Under the pieces are notes generated by a model. The model saw nothing but the letters and a program-made list of their open reading frames with translations. It had not been told where the DNA came from and did not search any database. From Acidimicrobiales bacterium (GTDB lineage: Bacteria > Actinomycetota > Acidimicrobiia > Acidimicrobiales > Poriferisodalaceae), in contig VYDH01000020.1 of NCBI GenBank assembly GCA_009843525.1, positions 124,001-188,000 on the forward strand: a stretch of DNA of 64,000 nt, read 5' to 3'. Positions within the stretch are counted from its first letter, which is position 1; every line of letters starts with the position of its first letter. The position numbers and the translations under genes were made by a program. Shown in pieces: positions 50,573 to 60,659 of this stretch.

Positions 50573-52186
50573 TCACCCGAGCTTGATGCCCTCGTAGCCG
50601 CCAGCGGCGATCGCGTCGACCTTGGCCCGGTAGCGGGGCGCTCCGCCGAAATAGGCCTGGTAGCGCACGCTGCCCTCTTGGTGGCCGGCAACGTTGGAGT
50701 TGTAGCCGGTGAACCAGCCCTTGCTGCGTCGGAACAGCATTCGCTCATGGGCACGGATGACCTCGTTCACCCACTCCTGCTCGGCCTCGAGTTTCGCCTC
50801 GACCCTGCTGTAGCCGTTCTCGAGTGCATAGGTCACCAAGTCGGTGACCCAATCCACTCCGGTCTCGATCGCCCTGGGGAAGTTCGTCGACCCGGACACG
50901 CTCTGGGGTCCGGCCACCATGAACAGGTTGGGGAACCCGTGCGACAGCACGCCGAGGTACGTGCTGGGTCCGTCCCGCCAGCGCTCGCCGAGCGAGGCAC
51001 CGTCGACCCCGAGAATCTCCACGCGGTCATACGCTCCGGTGATGGCGTCGAACCCGGTGGCATAGACGATCAGATCGAGGTCGTAGTGAGCGCCGCTGGT
51101 CTGGATGCCAGACCGTGTGAAGTGCTCGATCGGCGTCTCGCGCAGATCGACCAACTCCACGTTGGGACGGTTGTAGGCCTCGAAGTAGTGGGTTTCCAAC
51201 GGCAGGCGCTGGAGCCCGAAGCCATGGTCTGTCGGGATCAGCTTCTCAGCCACGGCGGGATCGTCGACCCGGCCGCGAATACGGTCGGCGATGTAGTCGG
51301 ACAATTCCCGATTTGCAGTCTCATCGAAGAAGATCTCCGCGAAGTTCGCGGCCAGGATGGCGAAGCCAGACTGCGAGTAGAGCTCATCCCAGAAGGCGCG
51401 GCGCTCGGCCGCGCTCATGTCCCAGAATCCCCACCGTGGCACATGCTCGAAGCCGCCGGGCGAGGCTGCGCAGTTGGCGAAGATCTCGTCGTAGCGCCCC
51501 CGGATCTCGTCCATCTCGTCGTCGCTGATCGGCGAGTTGTTGAGCGGGGTGCTCCAGTTGGGCCGGCGCTGGAACACCTTGAGCTCCGCAACCACCTCAG
51601 CGATCTCGGCGATCACCTGGATGCCCGTCGCCCCGGTGCCGATGACGCCGACCCGCCGCCCCTCGAGCGCGACCGGCTCGGCAGGCCAGAAGAAGGTGTG
51701 GAATGCGTCGCCCTCGAATGCGTCCATGCCTTCGTAGCTCGGCAGCGTCGGTGCCGACAGGGGGCCGAGGCTGGTGATGACGAAGCGCGCCGTATGCGAA
51801 CTGCCGTCGCTGAGCCGCAGATGCCAGTGCCGGGCGCTGTCGTCCCACGCCATCCGCTCGACCCTCGAACCGAAGCGCATATGGCGACGAAGGTCGAACT
51901 TGTCGACCACGAAATTCAGATAGCGCAGATTCTCCGGCTGAGACGAGAAGCGCTCCTTCCAGTGCCACTCGTCGAGCACCTCCTTCGAGAAGGAGTACCC
52001 GTACGTGTAGCTCTCGGAGTCGAACCGGCAGCCCGGGTAGCGATTGCGGTACCACGTGCCGCCGAGGTCATCTTCGCCCTCGAGGACGACAGCGTCGATG
52101 CCGAGATCGACCAGCCGCTTGATCTGGTAGATGCCGGACACGCCGGCGCCCAGCACCACGACATCGCTGTGCCGCGCACGGTTCAT
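50573..52186 (-). CDS. Flavin monooxygenase, Baeyer-Villiger type
   Basis: 537 aa. Two Rossmann motifs, VVVLGAGVSGIYQIK (FAD) near the N-terminus and VGVIGTGATGIQVIAE (NADPH) near residue 185, flank the fingerprint FEGDAFHTFFWP, which matches the Baeyer-Villiger monooxygenase signature FxGxxxHTxxW. GGTWYRNRYPGCRFDSES is also typical (GTWYWNRYPGxRCDxES). The enzyme would insert oxygen next to a carbonyl using NADPH and O2. The substrate is unknown. It is the last gene of a minus-strand operon with the amidohydrolase and the DsbA-like protein (gap of 3 bases). Confidence 0.92.
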   Translation of the reverse strand: MNRARHSDVVVLGAGVSGIYQIKRLVDLGIDAVVLEGEDDLGGTWYRNRYPGCRFDSESYTYGYSFSKEVLDEWHWKERFSSQPENLRYLNFVVDKFDLRRHMRFGSRVERMAWDDSARHWHLRLSDGSSHTARFVITSLGPLSAPTLPSYEGMDAFEGDAFHTFFWPAEPVALEGRRVGVIGTGATGIQVIAEIAEVVAELKVFQRRPNWSTPLNNSPISDDEMDEIRGRYDEIFANCAASPGGFEHVPRWGFWDMSAAERRAFWDELYSQSGFAILAANFAEIFFDETANRELSDYIADRIRGRVDDPAVAEKLIPTDHGFGLQRLPLETHYFEAYNRPNVELVDLRETPIEHFTRSGIQTSGAHYDLDLIVYATGFDAITGAYDRVEILGVDGASLGERWRDGPSTYLGVLSHGFPNLFMVAGPQSVSGSTNFPRAIETGVDWVTDLVTYALENGYSRVEAKLEAEQEWVNEVIRAHERMLFRRSKGWFTGYNSNVAGHQEGSVRYQAYFGGAPRYRAKVDAIAAGGYEGIKLG

Positions 52187-52189
52187 TGA

Positions 52190-52903
52190 TCAGTCCGCTG
52201 CCGCAGGCTCGAAGCCGACTTCCTTGCCGCGGTTGATGCTCACCCAATCGCGTGCCTCGAGGTACGGCCTGAAGGTGTCGAAGATCTTCTTCTCGTCGCG
52301 CGGCATGTGCTGGATCTCGTACAGGTGCGGGAATTCCAGCCAGCCGATGACGAGTTCCCACATGCGCAGCGCTGCTTCGCCAACTGGCGGGTCGAGCAGC
52401 ACGGGTCCGAAGATCGCCGTGTCGCCGAAGTACAGCGTCGGCACCCCGAAACCGCCCGAGTCGACAACCCGTTGATGCTCGGCCTTGATCTCGTCGTGGG
52501 TGCTCTGGTCGTCGATGGAAAGCTCGACGATGCCAGGATCGGCACCGATCTGTTCGAGCAGGTGCCGGGCCACGTCGGGATTGTGGGGACGGTTGCCGTC
52601 CACATGGAGGGCCTCGCCCGACACCGCGTACCACTGGTCGAGCAGGTCCATCGATTCGCGCCGCAGGATCGCGCCGATGCGCATCATCGACCAGCCGTAG
52701 CTCCAGTCGCGCTCCCAGGGATGTTTCTTGCCCTCGCGCAGGTTCACCTCTTCGAGACTGAAGAACTTCCAGTTCACGGTCAGCCCGAGCTGGTCGCGCA
52801 CGTCACGCATCCAGATGGAGGTCTGGTACGCCCACGGGCACATCACGTCGAAGTGAAAGTCGACCTCGGTGGGGCCGTCGTAGGTCTCAGGAGTGATGGT
52901 CAT
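52190..52903 (-). CDS. DsbA-family protein (mycothiol-dependent nitroreductase Rv2466c-like)
   Basis: 237 aa from the ATG giving MTITPETYDGPTEVDFHFDV. The thioredoxin-fold active site is FDVMCPWAYQTSIWM, with a single Cys in CPWA rather than CxxC. A helical insertion follows, and the cis-Pro loop FGVPTLYFGD closes the fold. This is the pattern of the actinobacterial Rv2466c-like DsbA/FrnE branch, some members of which use mycothiol to reduce xenobiotics. The Rv2466c enzyme has CPWC, so here the resolving Cys is missing and a monothiol, glutathione-transferase-like mechanism is more likely. It lies 11 bases after the amidohydrolase and 3 before the monooxygenase. Confidence 0.82.
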   Translation of the reverse strand: MTITPETYDGPTEVDFHFDVMCPWAYQTSIWMRDVRDQLGLTVNWKFFSLEEVNLREGKKHPWERDWSYGWSMMRIGAILRRESMDLLDQWYAVSGEALHVDGNRPHNPDVARHLLEQIGADPGIVELSIDDQSTHDEIKAEHQRVVDSGGFGVPTLYFGDTAIFGPVLLDPPVGEAALRMWELVIGWLEFPHLYEIQHMPRDEKKIFDTFRPYLEARDWVSINRGKEVGFEPAAAD

Positions 52904-52914
52904 GAGATCACCGC

Positions 52915-54651
52915 TCAGCCGCGGCCGTGGCGCAGCAGGCGGCCCGGGGTTGCGCCGGTGCATTCGCCGGATTCGAAGGTGACCTCGCCGTTGACGATGA
53001 TCTGGTCGTAGCCCTTGGCACGTTGCACCCGGCGCCATTCGCCGCCCGGCAGGTCGTGCTCGACGTTGCCGATCCACGGCGGGTCGATCTCGAGCTCTTC
53101 CATGTCGTAGACCACCACGTCGGCGGCGGCGCCCTCGCGCAGCGTGCCCCGATCCTTGAAGCCGGCAGCATGGGCGGCCAGCGCCGAGAGACGGTAGTGC
53201 GCTTCCTCCAGTGTCACGGTGCCTTCGTCGCGCACCAGCCACGTCAGGAAGTCGGTGGTATAGGAGCCGCCGCTGAAGAACTTGGTGTGTGCGCCGCCAT
53301 CGGAGACACCGGGGATGGCATACGGCGACTGCATCATCTCGCCCATGAACTCAGCGTTCGAGCCCTTGTCGGGCCCCAGGAACTCCACGTTGAGATCGCC
53401 CTGCAGGGACAGGTCCAGCATGACCTCGACGGGGTGCTTGCCTTGTTCTTCGGCGAGATCACCGACGGAGCGGCCCACGTACTGCTGCATATCAGCCTGG
53501 CGATTGACGCCCTGGACGACTAGGCCCTTGGGGTTGCCGCCCACGCCTGCCTGGATCACCTGCAGCCGGCGGTCGGCTTCCTCAGCCTCGTCCACCAGCG
53601 CCTTGCGCAGCTCCGGATCGGACATCTTTTCGATCTTCTCCTCCTTGGAGCCCGTGGTGACCGCTCGCCAGGCGGGGGAGGCGTCGTAGAGGTTCCAGTG
53701 CTCGAGCGTGAAGGCGAAACCTGCGCGCCCGGTGCCGCACTGTGCGTAGATCGGCAGGTCTTGGTTCCAGCACTTGTCGATCCAGCGCAGCGGCCGGCGA
53801 TGCACCTCGGGATCCTTGCGGGCGGGCGCTACCACGTTGTGCAGGATCGGCCGCTGGGCGGCGCCCGCGAGCACCTCGAGGAACTTGATGTCGGCCCGGA
53901 TATCGCCGGTGCCCTGGGTGATCTGGATGAAGCCCTCGTCCCGCTCGGCCAGCACGCGCGCCAGGTTCAGGATGTCCTCGTCGCACATGATGTCGGTGAC
54001 CATGGGGGAGCCGTCGAAGTCGGCCTGCACGCTGTCTGGGCCGAGGCGCTGGATGGAGAAGCCGCAGAGCCCCGCATCCATGCCCTCGTGCAGGAGGCGG
54101 GCCATCTCCTTGCGCTCGGCTTCGGAAGCCGGCTCGCCCGCCTTGGCCTTGTCGAGGCCCATGACGTAGGTCATCAGCGATGCCGTGGGCATGTACTGGA
54201 TGACGTTGACGCCTTTGGGGGCACGGTCCAGCGAGTCCAAGTACTCGGGGATGGTCTCCCAGTCCCAGTCCATACCCAGTCTCATCGACTCATAGGGGAT
54301 CGCCTCGGTACGAGTCATGGTGAGCATGGAACGATCGCGAAACTCGGGCTTGACCGGGGCGAAGCCGAACCCGCAATTGCCGAGCACCACCGAGGTCACC
54401 CCGTGGTAGCCCGAGATGGTGCACCACGGATCCCAGCGAATCTGGGCGTCGTAGTGGGTGTGCAGGTCGACAAAGCCGGGCGCCACGATCTTGCCGGCGG
54501 CGTCGATCACCCGTTTCGAGGCTCCCTGCGGCCGGCCGCCGAGCTGGGCCACCTTGCCGTCGCGGATCCAGACGTCGCCCTTGTAGCGAGGCACCCGGGT
54601 GCCGTCGACGACCGTCCCGTCCTTGATGTGAATGTCGAACTCGGCGCTCAT
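52915..54651 (-). CDS. N-acyl-D-amino-acid deacylase-like amidohydrolase
   Basis: 578 aa. Metal-dependent hydrolase of the amidohydrolase superfamily (D-aminoacylase branch): beta-sandwich start FDIHIKDGTVVDGTRVPRYK, metal motif FVDLHTHYDAQIRWDP (residues ~57-72), VLGNCGFGFAPV with the bridging Cys/Asn region, PSLLIH-like substitutions in the middle, and GVSDGGAHTKFFSGG with the catalytic Asp near residue 455. The C-terminal GTLREGAAADVVVYDMEELE closes the sandwich. Family members release D-amino acids or process cyclic ureides. The true substrate is not visible. It is the first gene of the operon leading to a DsbA-like protein and a Baeyer-Villiger monooxygenase. Confidence 0.85.
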   Translation of the reverse strand: MSAEFDIHIKDGTVVDGTRVPRYKGDVWIRDGKVAQLGGRPQGASKRVIDAAGKIVAPGFVDLHTHYDAQIRWDPWCTISGYHGVTSVVLGNCGFGFAPVKPEFRDRSMLTMTRTEAIPYESMRLGMDWDWETIPEYLDSLDRAPKGVNVIQYMPTASLMTYVMGLDKAKAGEPASEAERKEMARLLHEGMDAGLCGFSIQRLGPDSVQADFDGSPMVTDIMCDEDILNLARVLAERDEGFIQITQGTGDIRADIKFLEVLAGAAQRPILHNVVAPARKDPEVHRRPLRWIDKCWNQDLPIYAQCGTGRAGFAFTLEHWNLYDASPAWRAVTTGSKEEKIEKMSDPELRKALVDEAEEADRRLQVIQAGVGGNPKGLVVQGVNRQADMQQYVGRSVGDLAEEQGKHPVEVMLDLSLQGDLNVEFLGPDKGSNAEFMGEMMQSPYAIPGVSDGGAHTKFFSGGSYTTDFLTWLVRDEGTVTLEEAHYRLSALAAHAAGFKDRGTLREGAAADVVVYDMEELEIDPPWIGNVEHDLPGGEWRRVQRAKGYDQIIVNGEVTFESGECTGATPGRLLRHGRG

Positions 54652-54828
54652 GGCATGCCCCCGTACTGCTCGGCGTGATCTGACCGCGCCGGTTGCAACT
54701 GAGCCCAGCGCCCGTGCAACCGTCTCTTCACGCTACCCGTCCCGCTCCAGGCCTGCCGGGACGCTGACAGCTCTCAGCGTGTGCCAAGCCATAGGCTCCC
54801 GCCTCGTTTGCCGACCCCCCCCAAGGCA

Positions 54829-55683
54829 ATGCGACTTCTCTCCAGACATCTCAAGCTCGTCACTCTCGTCACGGCGTGCGCCGTCACGGGTCTCCTTCTC
54901 GCGCTGATGCTGGGCCTCGGCCGCGCGCCCGACGCCGGCACCTGGCCGCCCCAGATGAGCCCATCCGCGCCCGACGCCGCCCAGTCGTCGACGACCGGAA
55001 GCCCGACTGCTCTCCGCAGCCCGCTGACAGCCCCGCCGGTCATCATCACCACCGGATCCGAGCGGGCGTCACCTCGCAGGGAGGGAGTCGAAACCAATGT
55101 GGTCGGCGAGCATCCCAACCTGCCGACCTCGCCCGTTGCGACCGCCGACAAACTCGTCGAACCGGGTCAGCAGTTCCGTCGCACGGTGGCTCCGGGAGTG
55201 TCATTGGCCTGCGATCGCTATAGATCTCAAGTGCAGAAGGTAGGGGACTGGGATCCCGACGTCGTCCTCGCGTTGATGTGGCGAGAGTCACGCTGTACTG
55301 AACACCTGGTGTCGGTGACCAACGACTGGGGGCTCCTGCAACTCAACGCAACCTGCTGGGCGGGCAAGGGCATCGACCGGCTTCCCGACATCGGCCGTTT
55401 GCCCGACAACATCACTGCGCCAGAACTGCGCTGCGACGGGATCACAACAGCCACCCCGGCGGCACAATGGTGCTTTCATGCCAAGGAAGAAGGAAGACGC
55501 ACAGGACGTCGACCGTCTTCTCCATGCGACCCATGGCTGCAACCGGACACCAACCTCCAGGTTGCGTACGACATGTGGCTCATCCGAGGATGGCAGCCCT
55601 GGTGCTTCGATGACAGGAGCCGGGCCACACCAGCCTGCGAAGCCGCCGCCGATGCACCTGGTCCGCCACCGATCACGGGCTAG
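54829..55683 (+). CDS. Membrane-anchored lysozyme-like (transglycosylase-type) protein
   Basis: 284 aa from the ATG giving MRLLSRHLKLVTLVTACAVT; a GTG at 54781 is in frame but lacks an SD. One hydrophobic helix (about 9-32) anchors or exports the protein. A Pro/Ser/Thr-rich linker (~35-125) follows. Residues ~135-235 resemble the lysozyme-like SLT fold: DPDVVLALMWRESRC with the catalytic-type Glu, then TNDWGLLQLNATCW. Several cysteines (SLACDRY, SRCTEH, ATCWAG, ELRCDG, QWCFHA, PWCFDD) suggest disulfides outside the cytoplasm. It probably cleaves peptidoglycan or similar glycans, but activity is inferred from motif and location. Confidence 0.75.
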   Translation: MRLLSRHLKLVTLVTACAVTGLLLALMLGLGRAPDAGTWPPQMSPSAPDAAQSSTTGSPTALRSPLTAPPVIITTGSERASPRREGVETNVVGEHPNLPTSPVATADKLVEPGQQFRRTVAPGVSLACDRYRSQVQKVGDWDPDVVLALMWRESRCTEHLVSVTNDWGLLQLNATCWAGKGIDRLPDIGRLPDNITAPELRCDGITTATPAAQWCFHAKEEGRRTGRRPSSPCDPWLQPDTNLQVAYDMWLIRGWQPWCFDDRSRATPACEAAADAPGPPPITG

Positions 55684-55768
55684 CCGCAGCAGGCATCCAG
55701 ACAACGGGTCGGAGCCGGGCCGCACGGTACGCAATACCGTCGAATCGATTTGACTTGACATAATGTCT

Positions 55769-55795
55769 ATTATCGGCGTTCTTGGCGCCGATAAT
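55769..55795. terminator. Bidirectional terminator hairpin
   Basis: attatcggcg (55769-55778) pairs perfectly with cgccgataat (55786-55795) around a 7-base loop. It lies between the end of the lysozyme-like gene and the end of convergent parE. A/T bases flank the stem on both sides, although there is no long T-tract. Confidence 0.6.
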
Positions 55796-55830
55796 GATTC
55801 AGCCTTCGGCGACGGCCACGGCAGGGTGCT

Positions 55831-57918
55831 TTAGATGTCGAGGGCGTGGCCGTAGCTGCTGCTGTGTGCGACGATGAAGGTCCTGCGTGGGTCGACCGCC
55901 GCGCCCATCATCACTTCGAATGCCTCCTGCGCTGCTCGCGCATCACCGACGGTGATCTGGCGCAGTACTCGCGTCTCGGGGTTGAGCGTGGTCTCGAACA
56001 GCTCGTCGTCGTCCATCTCGCCGAGGCCCTTGAATCGAGTCAGCCGGTAACGCCGACCGGCGCTGTCCAACTCGGCGATGAGCGCGTCCCGCTCTGCCTC
56101 TGAGTACACGAATCGCTTCTCCTGCCCGATCGTGAAGGCGTGTGTCGGCGGCTGGGCTGCGAATACTCGTCCTGCATCGAGCAGCGGGCGCATGTAGTGG
56201 TACACGAGCGTGAGCACCAAGCAGCGAATGTGGCTGCCGTCGACATCGGCGTCGGCCAGCAGCACGACGCGGCTGTAGCGGGTCTGATCCGCATCGAACT
56301 CGAGCCCGGAGCCCCCGCCCACTGCAGTGAACAGCGCCGCTGCCTCAGCGTTGTCCAGCACCGCCTTCGCTGTTCCCTTGCCCGCGTTGACCACCTTGCC
56401 GCGCAATGGCAGCACCGCCTGCCATGCGCTGTCACGCGCCCGCTTGGCCGGCCCGGCCGCAGAATCACCCTCCACGATCAACAATTCGCCCCCAGGATGC
56501 AGCCGGCAATCGGCCAGCTTGGCCGGCATGCCTCCCGATCCCAGCGCTGCTGCCTTGCGCCGTTCGTCAAGAGCGCGGCGAGTGGTCACCCGGTTCACCA
56601 CGGCGTTGGAGATCTTGTCGAGCACCGCCTTCACGTGGATCCGCTTGCTCGATGCCGAAGTGCCGGAGAACCAGTCGCGCAAGCCGTCGCGAACGATGTT
56701 GTTGACGATGCGCTGCACCGGGGGCGTCCCGAGCTCGCGCTTGGTCTGACCCCGAAACTGGGGTTCGGGGAACGTCACCCGGACCACCGCCACGAGGCCC
56801 TCCTGCGTATCCTCGCGTTGGGCGCGGGCGTCATCTCGCAGGCGCCGCAGTTTGCGCAGATCGGCGTCAGCGAGCGCCCCGTTCACAGCAGTCGTGAGCG
56901 CCCGTTCGAAACCCGCCACATGAGTGCCTCCGTCGGGCGTGGGAATGGTGTTGACGAAGCTCACGATGCGGGCGTCGAACGAAGCACACCAGCGCATCGC
57001 CACATCCACTTCGCAATGACGGGTGACCTCGGTGAGCTGACCGTCCACCGGCACCTGCTCGGTGAACTCATCGGTGCCGCGTAAATCGATGAGGCCGCCA
57101 ACCGGCTCGGCATCGTCCCGCAACTGCTCGACGAAATCGCCCAAGCCACCCGACGACATCAACTCCTCGGACTCGATCGGCTCGCGACGGCGGTCGGTCA
57201 GGGAGAACTTGACCTTGGGCACGAGAAAGCACGTCTGCTTCACGCGCTCGCGCACCTCGGCGTAGCTGATCGATGCGTCAGCGTCGAACACATTGGCATC
57301 GGGCCAGAAGCGCACTCTCGTGCCGGTTCGCTTCGGTGACACCTTGCCCACGACCTTGAGCGAGTGACCTCGCCGGAAGCGCCCAGCAGCGTCGGTGTTG
57401 CCTGCCTCACGGTCCCGAAACTCCAGCCGGTGGGTGCGTCCATTGCGGTCGACTTCGACCTCCATGCGCGATGACAGCGCGTTGACCACCGAAGCGCCCA
57501 CGCCGTGCAAACCTCCCGACGCGCCGTACGCGCCGTTGCCGAACTTGCCCCCGGCATGCAGCTCGGTGAACACCACTTCCAGCGCCGTCACGTCGCCTTC
57601 TTTGACGTCGACGGGAATGCCGCGGCCCCGGTCGGCGACCTCGTAGGAACCATCACCGTGGAAGGTGACCTCGATCAGCTTGCCGTGCCCCGCAGCCGCC
57701 TCGTCCACGGCGTTGTCGATGATCTCCCACAGCAGATGGGTGAGCCCGCCAGAACCGGTACCGCCGATGTACATGCCGGGTCGCTTGCGGACCGCTTCGA
57801 GACCTTCCAGCACCTCGATGGCGTCTGCGTCGTACACGCCCGTTCCCGCCGCTACGGACGGCGCTCTCGGTCGGCTGGGCCCGTCGTCGGCTGTGGGATC
57901 GATGGTGGTCATGCTCAT
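55831..57918 (-). CDS. parE: Type IIA topoisomerase ATPase subunit (topoisomerase IV ParE / GyrB-like)
   Basis: 695 aa from the ATG giving [13 protein letters not shown], overlapping the parC stop as ATGA. GHKL ATPase: [31 protein letters not shown] and [14 protein letters not shown]. Transducer: [17 protein letters not shown] region. Toprim domain: [12 protein letters not shown] (catalytic Glu) and [13 protein letters not shown] (Asp pair). The C-terminus [20 protein letters not shown] and RTFIV is shared by GyrB and ParE. Assigned ParE because its partner lacks the GyrA box and because the pair lies away from a dnaA/recF context, but a second gyrase cannot be excluded. It hydrolyses ATP to drive DNA strand passage. 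Confidence 0.9.
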   Translation of the reverse strand: MSMTTIDPTADDGPSRPRAPSVAAGTGVYDADAIEVLEGLEAVRKRPGMYIGGTGSGGLTHLLWEIIDNAVDEAAAGHGKLIEVTFHGDGSYEVADRGRGIPVDVKEGDVTALEVVFTELHAGGKFGNGAYGASGGLHGVGASVVNALSSRMEVEVDRNGRTHRLEFRDREAGNTDAAGRFRRGHSLKVVGKVSPKRTGTRVRFWPDANVFDADASISYAEVRERVKQTCFLVPKVKFSLTDRRREPIESEELMSSGGLGDFVEQLRDDAEPVGGLIDLRGTDEFTEQVPVDGQLTEVTRHCEVDVAMRWCASFDARIVSFVNTIPTPDGGTHVAGFERALTTAVNGALADADLRKLRRLRDDARAQREDTQEGLVAVVRVTFPEPQFRGQTKRELGTPPVQRIVNNIVRDGLRDWFSGTSASSKRIHVKAVLDKISNAVVNRVTTRRALDERRKAAALGSGGMPAKLADCRLHPGGELLIVEGDSAAGPAKRARDSAWQAVLPLRGKVVNAGKGTAKAVLDNAEAAALFTAVGGGSGLEFDADQTRYSRVVLLADADVDGSHIRCLVLTLVYHYMRPLLDAGRVFAAQPPTHAFTIGQEKRFVYSEAERDALIAELDSAGRRYRLTRFKGLGEMDDDELFETTLNPETRVLRQITVGDARAAQEAFEVMMGAAVDPRRTFIVAHSSSYGHALDI

Positions 57919-60401
57919 GCGAACCGATCCTGACCGAGAGCGACGATTCTGGGGCCTGCCCGCCGGGCCCGCAGGTTCCGCTTGGTGGGCACCAACTCTG
58001 GGCGCACTGGCGTGGGGTCGGGCCGCTTCGGATCGCCGTCGGCAGCCACGATGGCGGCGATCTGGCGATCCACGCCGACCCACGCGTAGGCAACGCATGT
58101 CTCGAAGCCGCCGAAGCGCACGGTTGGCGAACCTGCCGTGCCTCGGCCCTGAGCGGGCACCTCGGACATGTCGGTCACTTTGAGCGTGCCTTCATCAGTG
58201 ACCGCAGCCACCAGCGAACCGAACGCGACCTGCACCGCGGTCAGCACCGTGGCTCCTGCAGCGAGCTTCATGGCGTTCACTCCCCCGGCGTTCGGTCCCT
58301 TGGGAGCGAACGCGTCGCACGCTGTGCGCAGCACGTGACCGGTGGAGGACACCACCGCCAGCTCGGACCCGTCAGGTGCCTCGAACGCGGCCACGAGCCG
58401 GTCGCGGTCGCGCAGCGTCATGGCTGAAGCTCCGCCGCGGCGCGCCAGCAGCTCGGCTGCATCGACGCGCTTGCCGGTACCGCTGCGAGTCACCAGCGCG
58501 ACGGGACCCGCACTGGTCTCTGCGGCAAGCAACGCCACAATCCGTTCGCCCCTCGACATGTCGAACATCTCGCTCTGAGGCGCTCCCCTGCTGCCGCGCG
58601 CCATCTCGGGAATCATCCGCACATCCACCGTGAGCAGTCGCGCCCGATCGGTGAGAGCAGTCACCGTTTCGAGGTCGGACACGGTGACTTCGGTCGCCAA
58701 CACATCGTGGCGGCCGGGCTTGGCTGCGAGGGGGTCTTCGGCGTGACGACGCCCGAGCAAGCCCGAAGTCGACAGCGTCACCGTGCTCACACCAGCGACT
58801 GCCACTCCCCCACCAGCCACTCCTGCCAGCGCTCCCCCGCTGGATGAGCCGCCGTTGGCTGCCTGGGCGGCCTCTTCAGTCAGCCGTGCTGCTTCGGCGT
58901 CGACCTCCGCACGTTCCACCAGCTTGCTGCGGCGGGGCACCCCGAACTGCTCGACCAGTTCGTCCAGCTCAGTGGCGACGATCTGGCGACGACGTTCGTC
59001 AGATTCCAGAATGGCGAGATACGACGCGATGGCTGCACGCAGCTCGTCTAGCTCGTCTCGCAGCTTCTGCGTCTCCAAGGCAGTCAGCCGCCGCAGTTGC
59101 ATGTCGAGAATGTGGTTGGCCTGCACCTCGGTCAGGCTCAGCCGCTCGATCAGCCCGACCCGGGCATCTCCCACGTCGGCCGAACCCCGGATGATGGCAA
59201 TCACCGTGTCGATGGCGTCGAGCGCGATGAGCAGGCCCTCCACGATGTGCTCGCGTTCGCGCGCCCGATCCAGCCGATGCTGTGTTCGGCGCACGATGAC
59301 GTCGAGCCGGTGGGCGATGTAGTGCTCGCACAGCTCCCGGATGCCCAGCGTTTGCGGCACTCCACCAACCAAGGCCACGTTGTTGATGCCGAACGACTCC
59401 TCCAACGGCGTTCGGCGCCACAGCTCGGCCAGCACCTGCTGGGGGTCGGCGTGCGGTTTGCATTCGATCACCAGCCGCAGCCCGCTGGTACGGCCCGACA
59501 GATCGTTCACGTCGCTGACCTGGTCGAGCTGGCCAGCCTTGGCGAGCTCCCGGATCTTGGCGAGCACCCGCTCGGGTCCCACCATGTACGGCAGTTCAGT
59601 CACCACAATGGCCTGCCTGGTCGCTGTCAACCGTTCAAAGTGCACCGTGGCTCGGATTCGCACCGCGCCACGTCCGGTCTCGTAGGCCTCGGCAAGCTGC
59701 TCGTCCCACACCACCCTGCCGCCCGTGGGGAAATCGGGCCCCGGCAACACCTCCATGAGCGTCTGGATGCCAGGGCGGCGCTGGGGGCGGCGCAGCACCA
59801 GCTTGATGGCCTCGGCAACCTCGGCCAGGTTGTGGGGCGCCATATTCGTCGCCATACCCACGGCTATGCCGCTGGCACCGTTCACCAGCAGGTTCGGCAG
59901 CAGCGCGGGCAGGCAGGTGGGTTCGGTGCGCTCGCCGTCGAAGTTCGGGGCGAACTCCACGGTGTTCTCGTCGATGCCTGCAGCCATTGTCATTGCCGTG
60001 CCGCGCAGCCGTGCCTCGGTGTACCGGTAGGCAGCAGGCGGGTCGTCGAGGCTGCCGAAGTTGCCCTTCGGCTCGACCAGCGGCACCGACATGGCGAAAT
60101 CCTGGCCCATGCGCACCATCGCCTCGTAGATCGCGCTGTCACCGTGGGGGTGGTACTTGCCCATCACCTCGCCCACGACCCCAGCCGATTTGCGGAACGG
60201 CGTGCCTGGCCGCAACCCCAGATCGTCCATCACGTAGAGGATCCGCCGCTGCACCGGCTTGAGGCCGTCGCGGACGTCGGGGATGGCCCGCGCCGTCGTG
60301 ACCGACAGCGCGTACGGCATGAACGAGTCACGCATCTCGTCTGCGACGTCGATCTCGTGGATCTCGCGTGCGATCGTCGTCGGTGCGGTCGGTCCGGCCA
60401 T
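57915..60401 (-). CDS. parC: Type IIA topoisomerase cleavage subunit (topoisomerase IV ParC / GyrA-like)
   Basis: 828 aa from the ATG giving [40 protein letters not shown] and [20 protein letters not shown] are the winged-helix core, and AYRYTEARL holds the catalytic Tyr (about residue 122). [20 protein letters not shown] is the tower/coiled-coil. The C-terminal beta-pinwheel is present ([39 protein letters not shown]), but the GyrA box QRRGGKG is not seen, which favours topoisomerase IV. A glycine/alanine-rich insert ([16 protein letters not shown], about residues 515-535) sits between the coiled coil and the pinwheel. Quinolone-resistance region is [11 protein letters not shown], with Ser-Asp-Ala as in sensitive enzymes. 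Confidence 0.92.
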   Translation of the reverse strand: MAGPTAPTTIAREIHEIDVADEMRDSFMPYALSVTTARAIPDVRDGLKPVQRRILYVMDDLGLRPGTPFRKSAGVVGEVMGKYHPHGDSAIYEAMVRMGQDFAMSVPLVEPKGNFGSLDDPPAAYRYTEARLRGTAMTMAAGIDENTVEFAPNFDGERTEPTCLPALLPNLLVNGASGIAVGMATNMAPHNLAEVAEAIKLVLRRPQRRPGIQTLMEVLPGPDFPTGGRVVWDEQLAEAYETGRGAVRIRATVHFERLTATRQAIVVTELPYMVGPERVLAKIRELAKAGQLDQVSDVNDLSGRTSGLRLVIECKPHADPQQVLAELWRRTPLEESFGINNVALVGGVPQTLGIRELCEHYIAHRLDVIVRRTQHRLDRAREREHIVEGLLIALDAIDTVIAIIRGSADVGDARVGLIERLSLTEVQANHILDMQLRRLTALETQKLRDELDELRAAIASYLAILESDERRRQIVATELDELVEQFGVPRRSKLVERAEVDAEAARLTEEAAQAANGGSSSGGALAGVAGGGVAVAGVSTVTLSTSGLLGRRHAEDPLAAKPGRHDVLATEVTVSDLETVTALTDRARLLTVDVRMIPEMARGSRGAPQSEMFDMSRGERIVALLAAETSAGPVALVTRSGTGKRVDAAELLARRGGASAMTLRDRDRLVAAFEAPDGSELAVVSSTGHVLRTACDAFAPKGPNAGGVNAMKLAAGATVLTAVQVAFGSLVAAVTDEGTLKVTDMSEVPAQGRGTAGSPTVRFGGFETCVAYAWVGVDRQIAAIVAADGDPKRPDPTPVRPELVPTKRNLRARRAGPRIVALGQDRFA

Positions 60402-60659
60402 GGTCGGAGGCCCTTTCAGGGACTGGAGGAGTTGCAGGGCGAGAGCGGGTGTGCGCGCGCCAGCAATGCCGGGTTGCAGCAGTCGTCTTGGCGCATCCCA
60501 GCGGCTGCTTTCGAGAGTACGACGCCGGTCAACCCGCCTCAGGGAACTTTCCGGTTGCCCCAATGATCGGGCGCTCGCGGATGTCTCGGTGCGCGCCGTC
60601 GTGGTGCCGCCAAAGTGAAGGCACGCCACTAGCCTGCCGCGAGTGTTGGTGAAGGCGCC

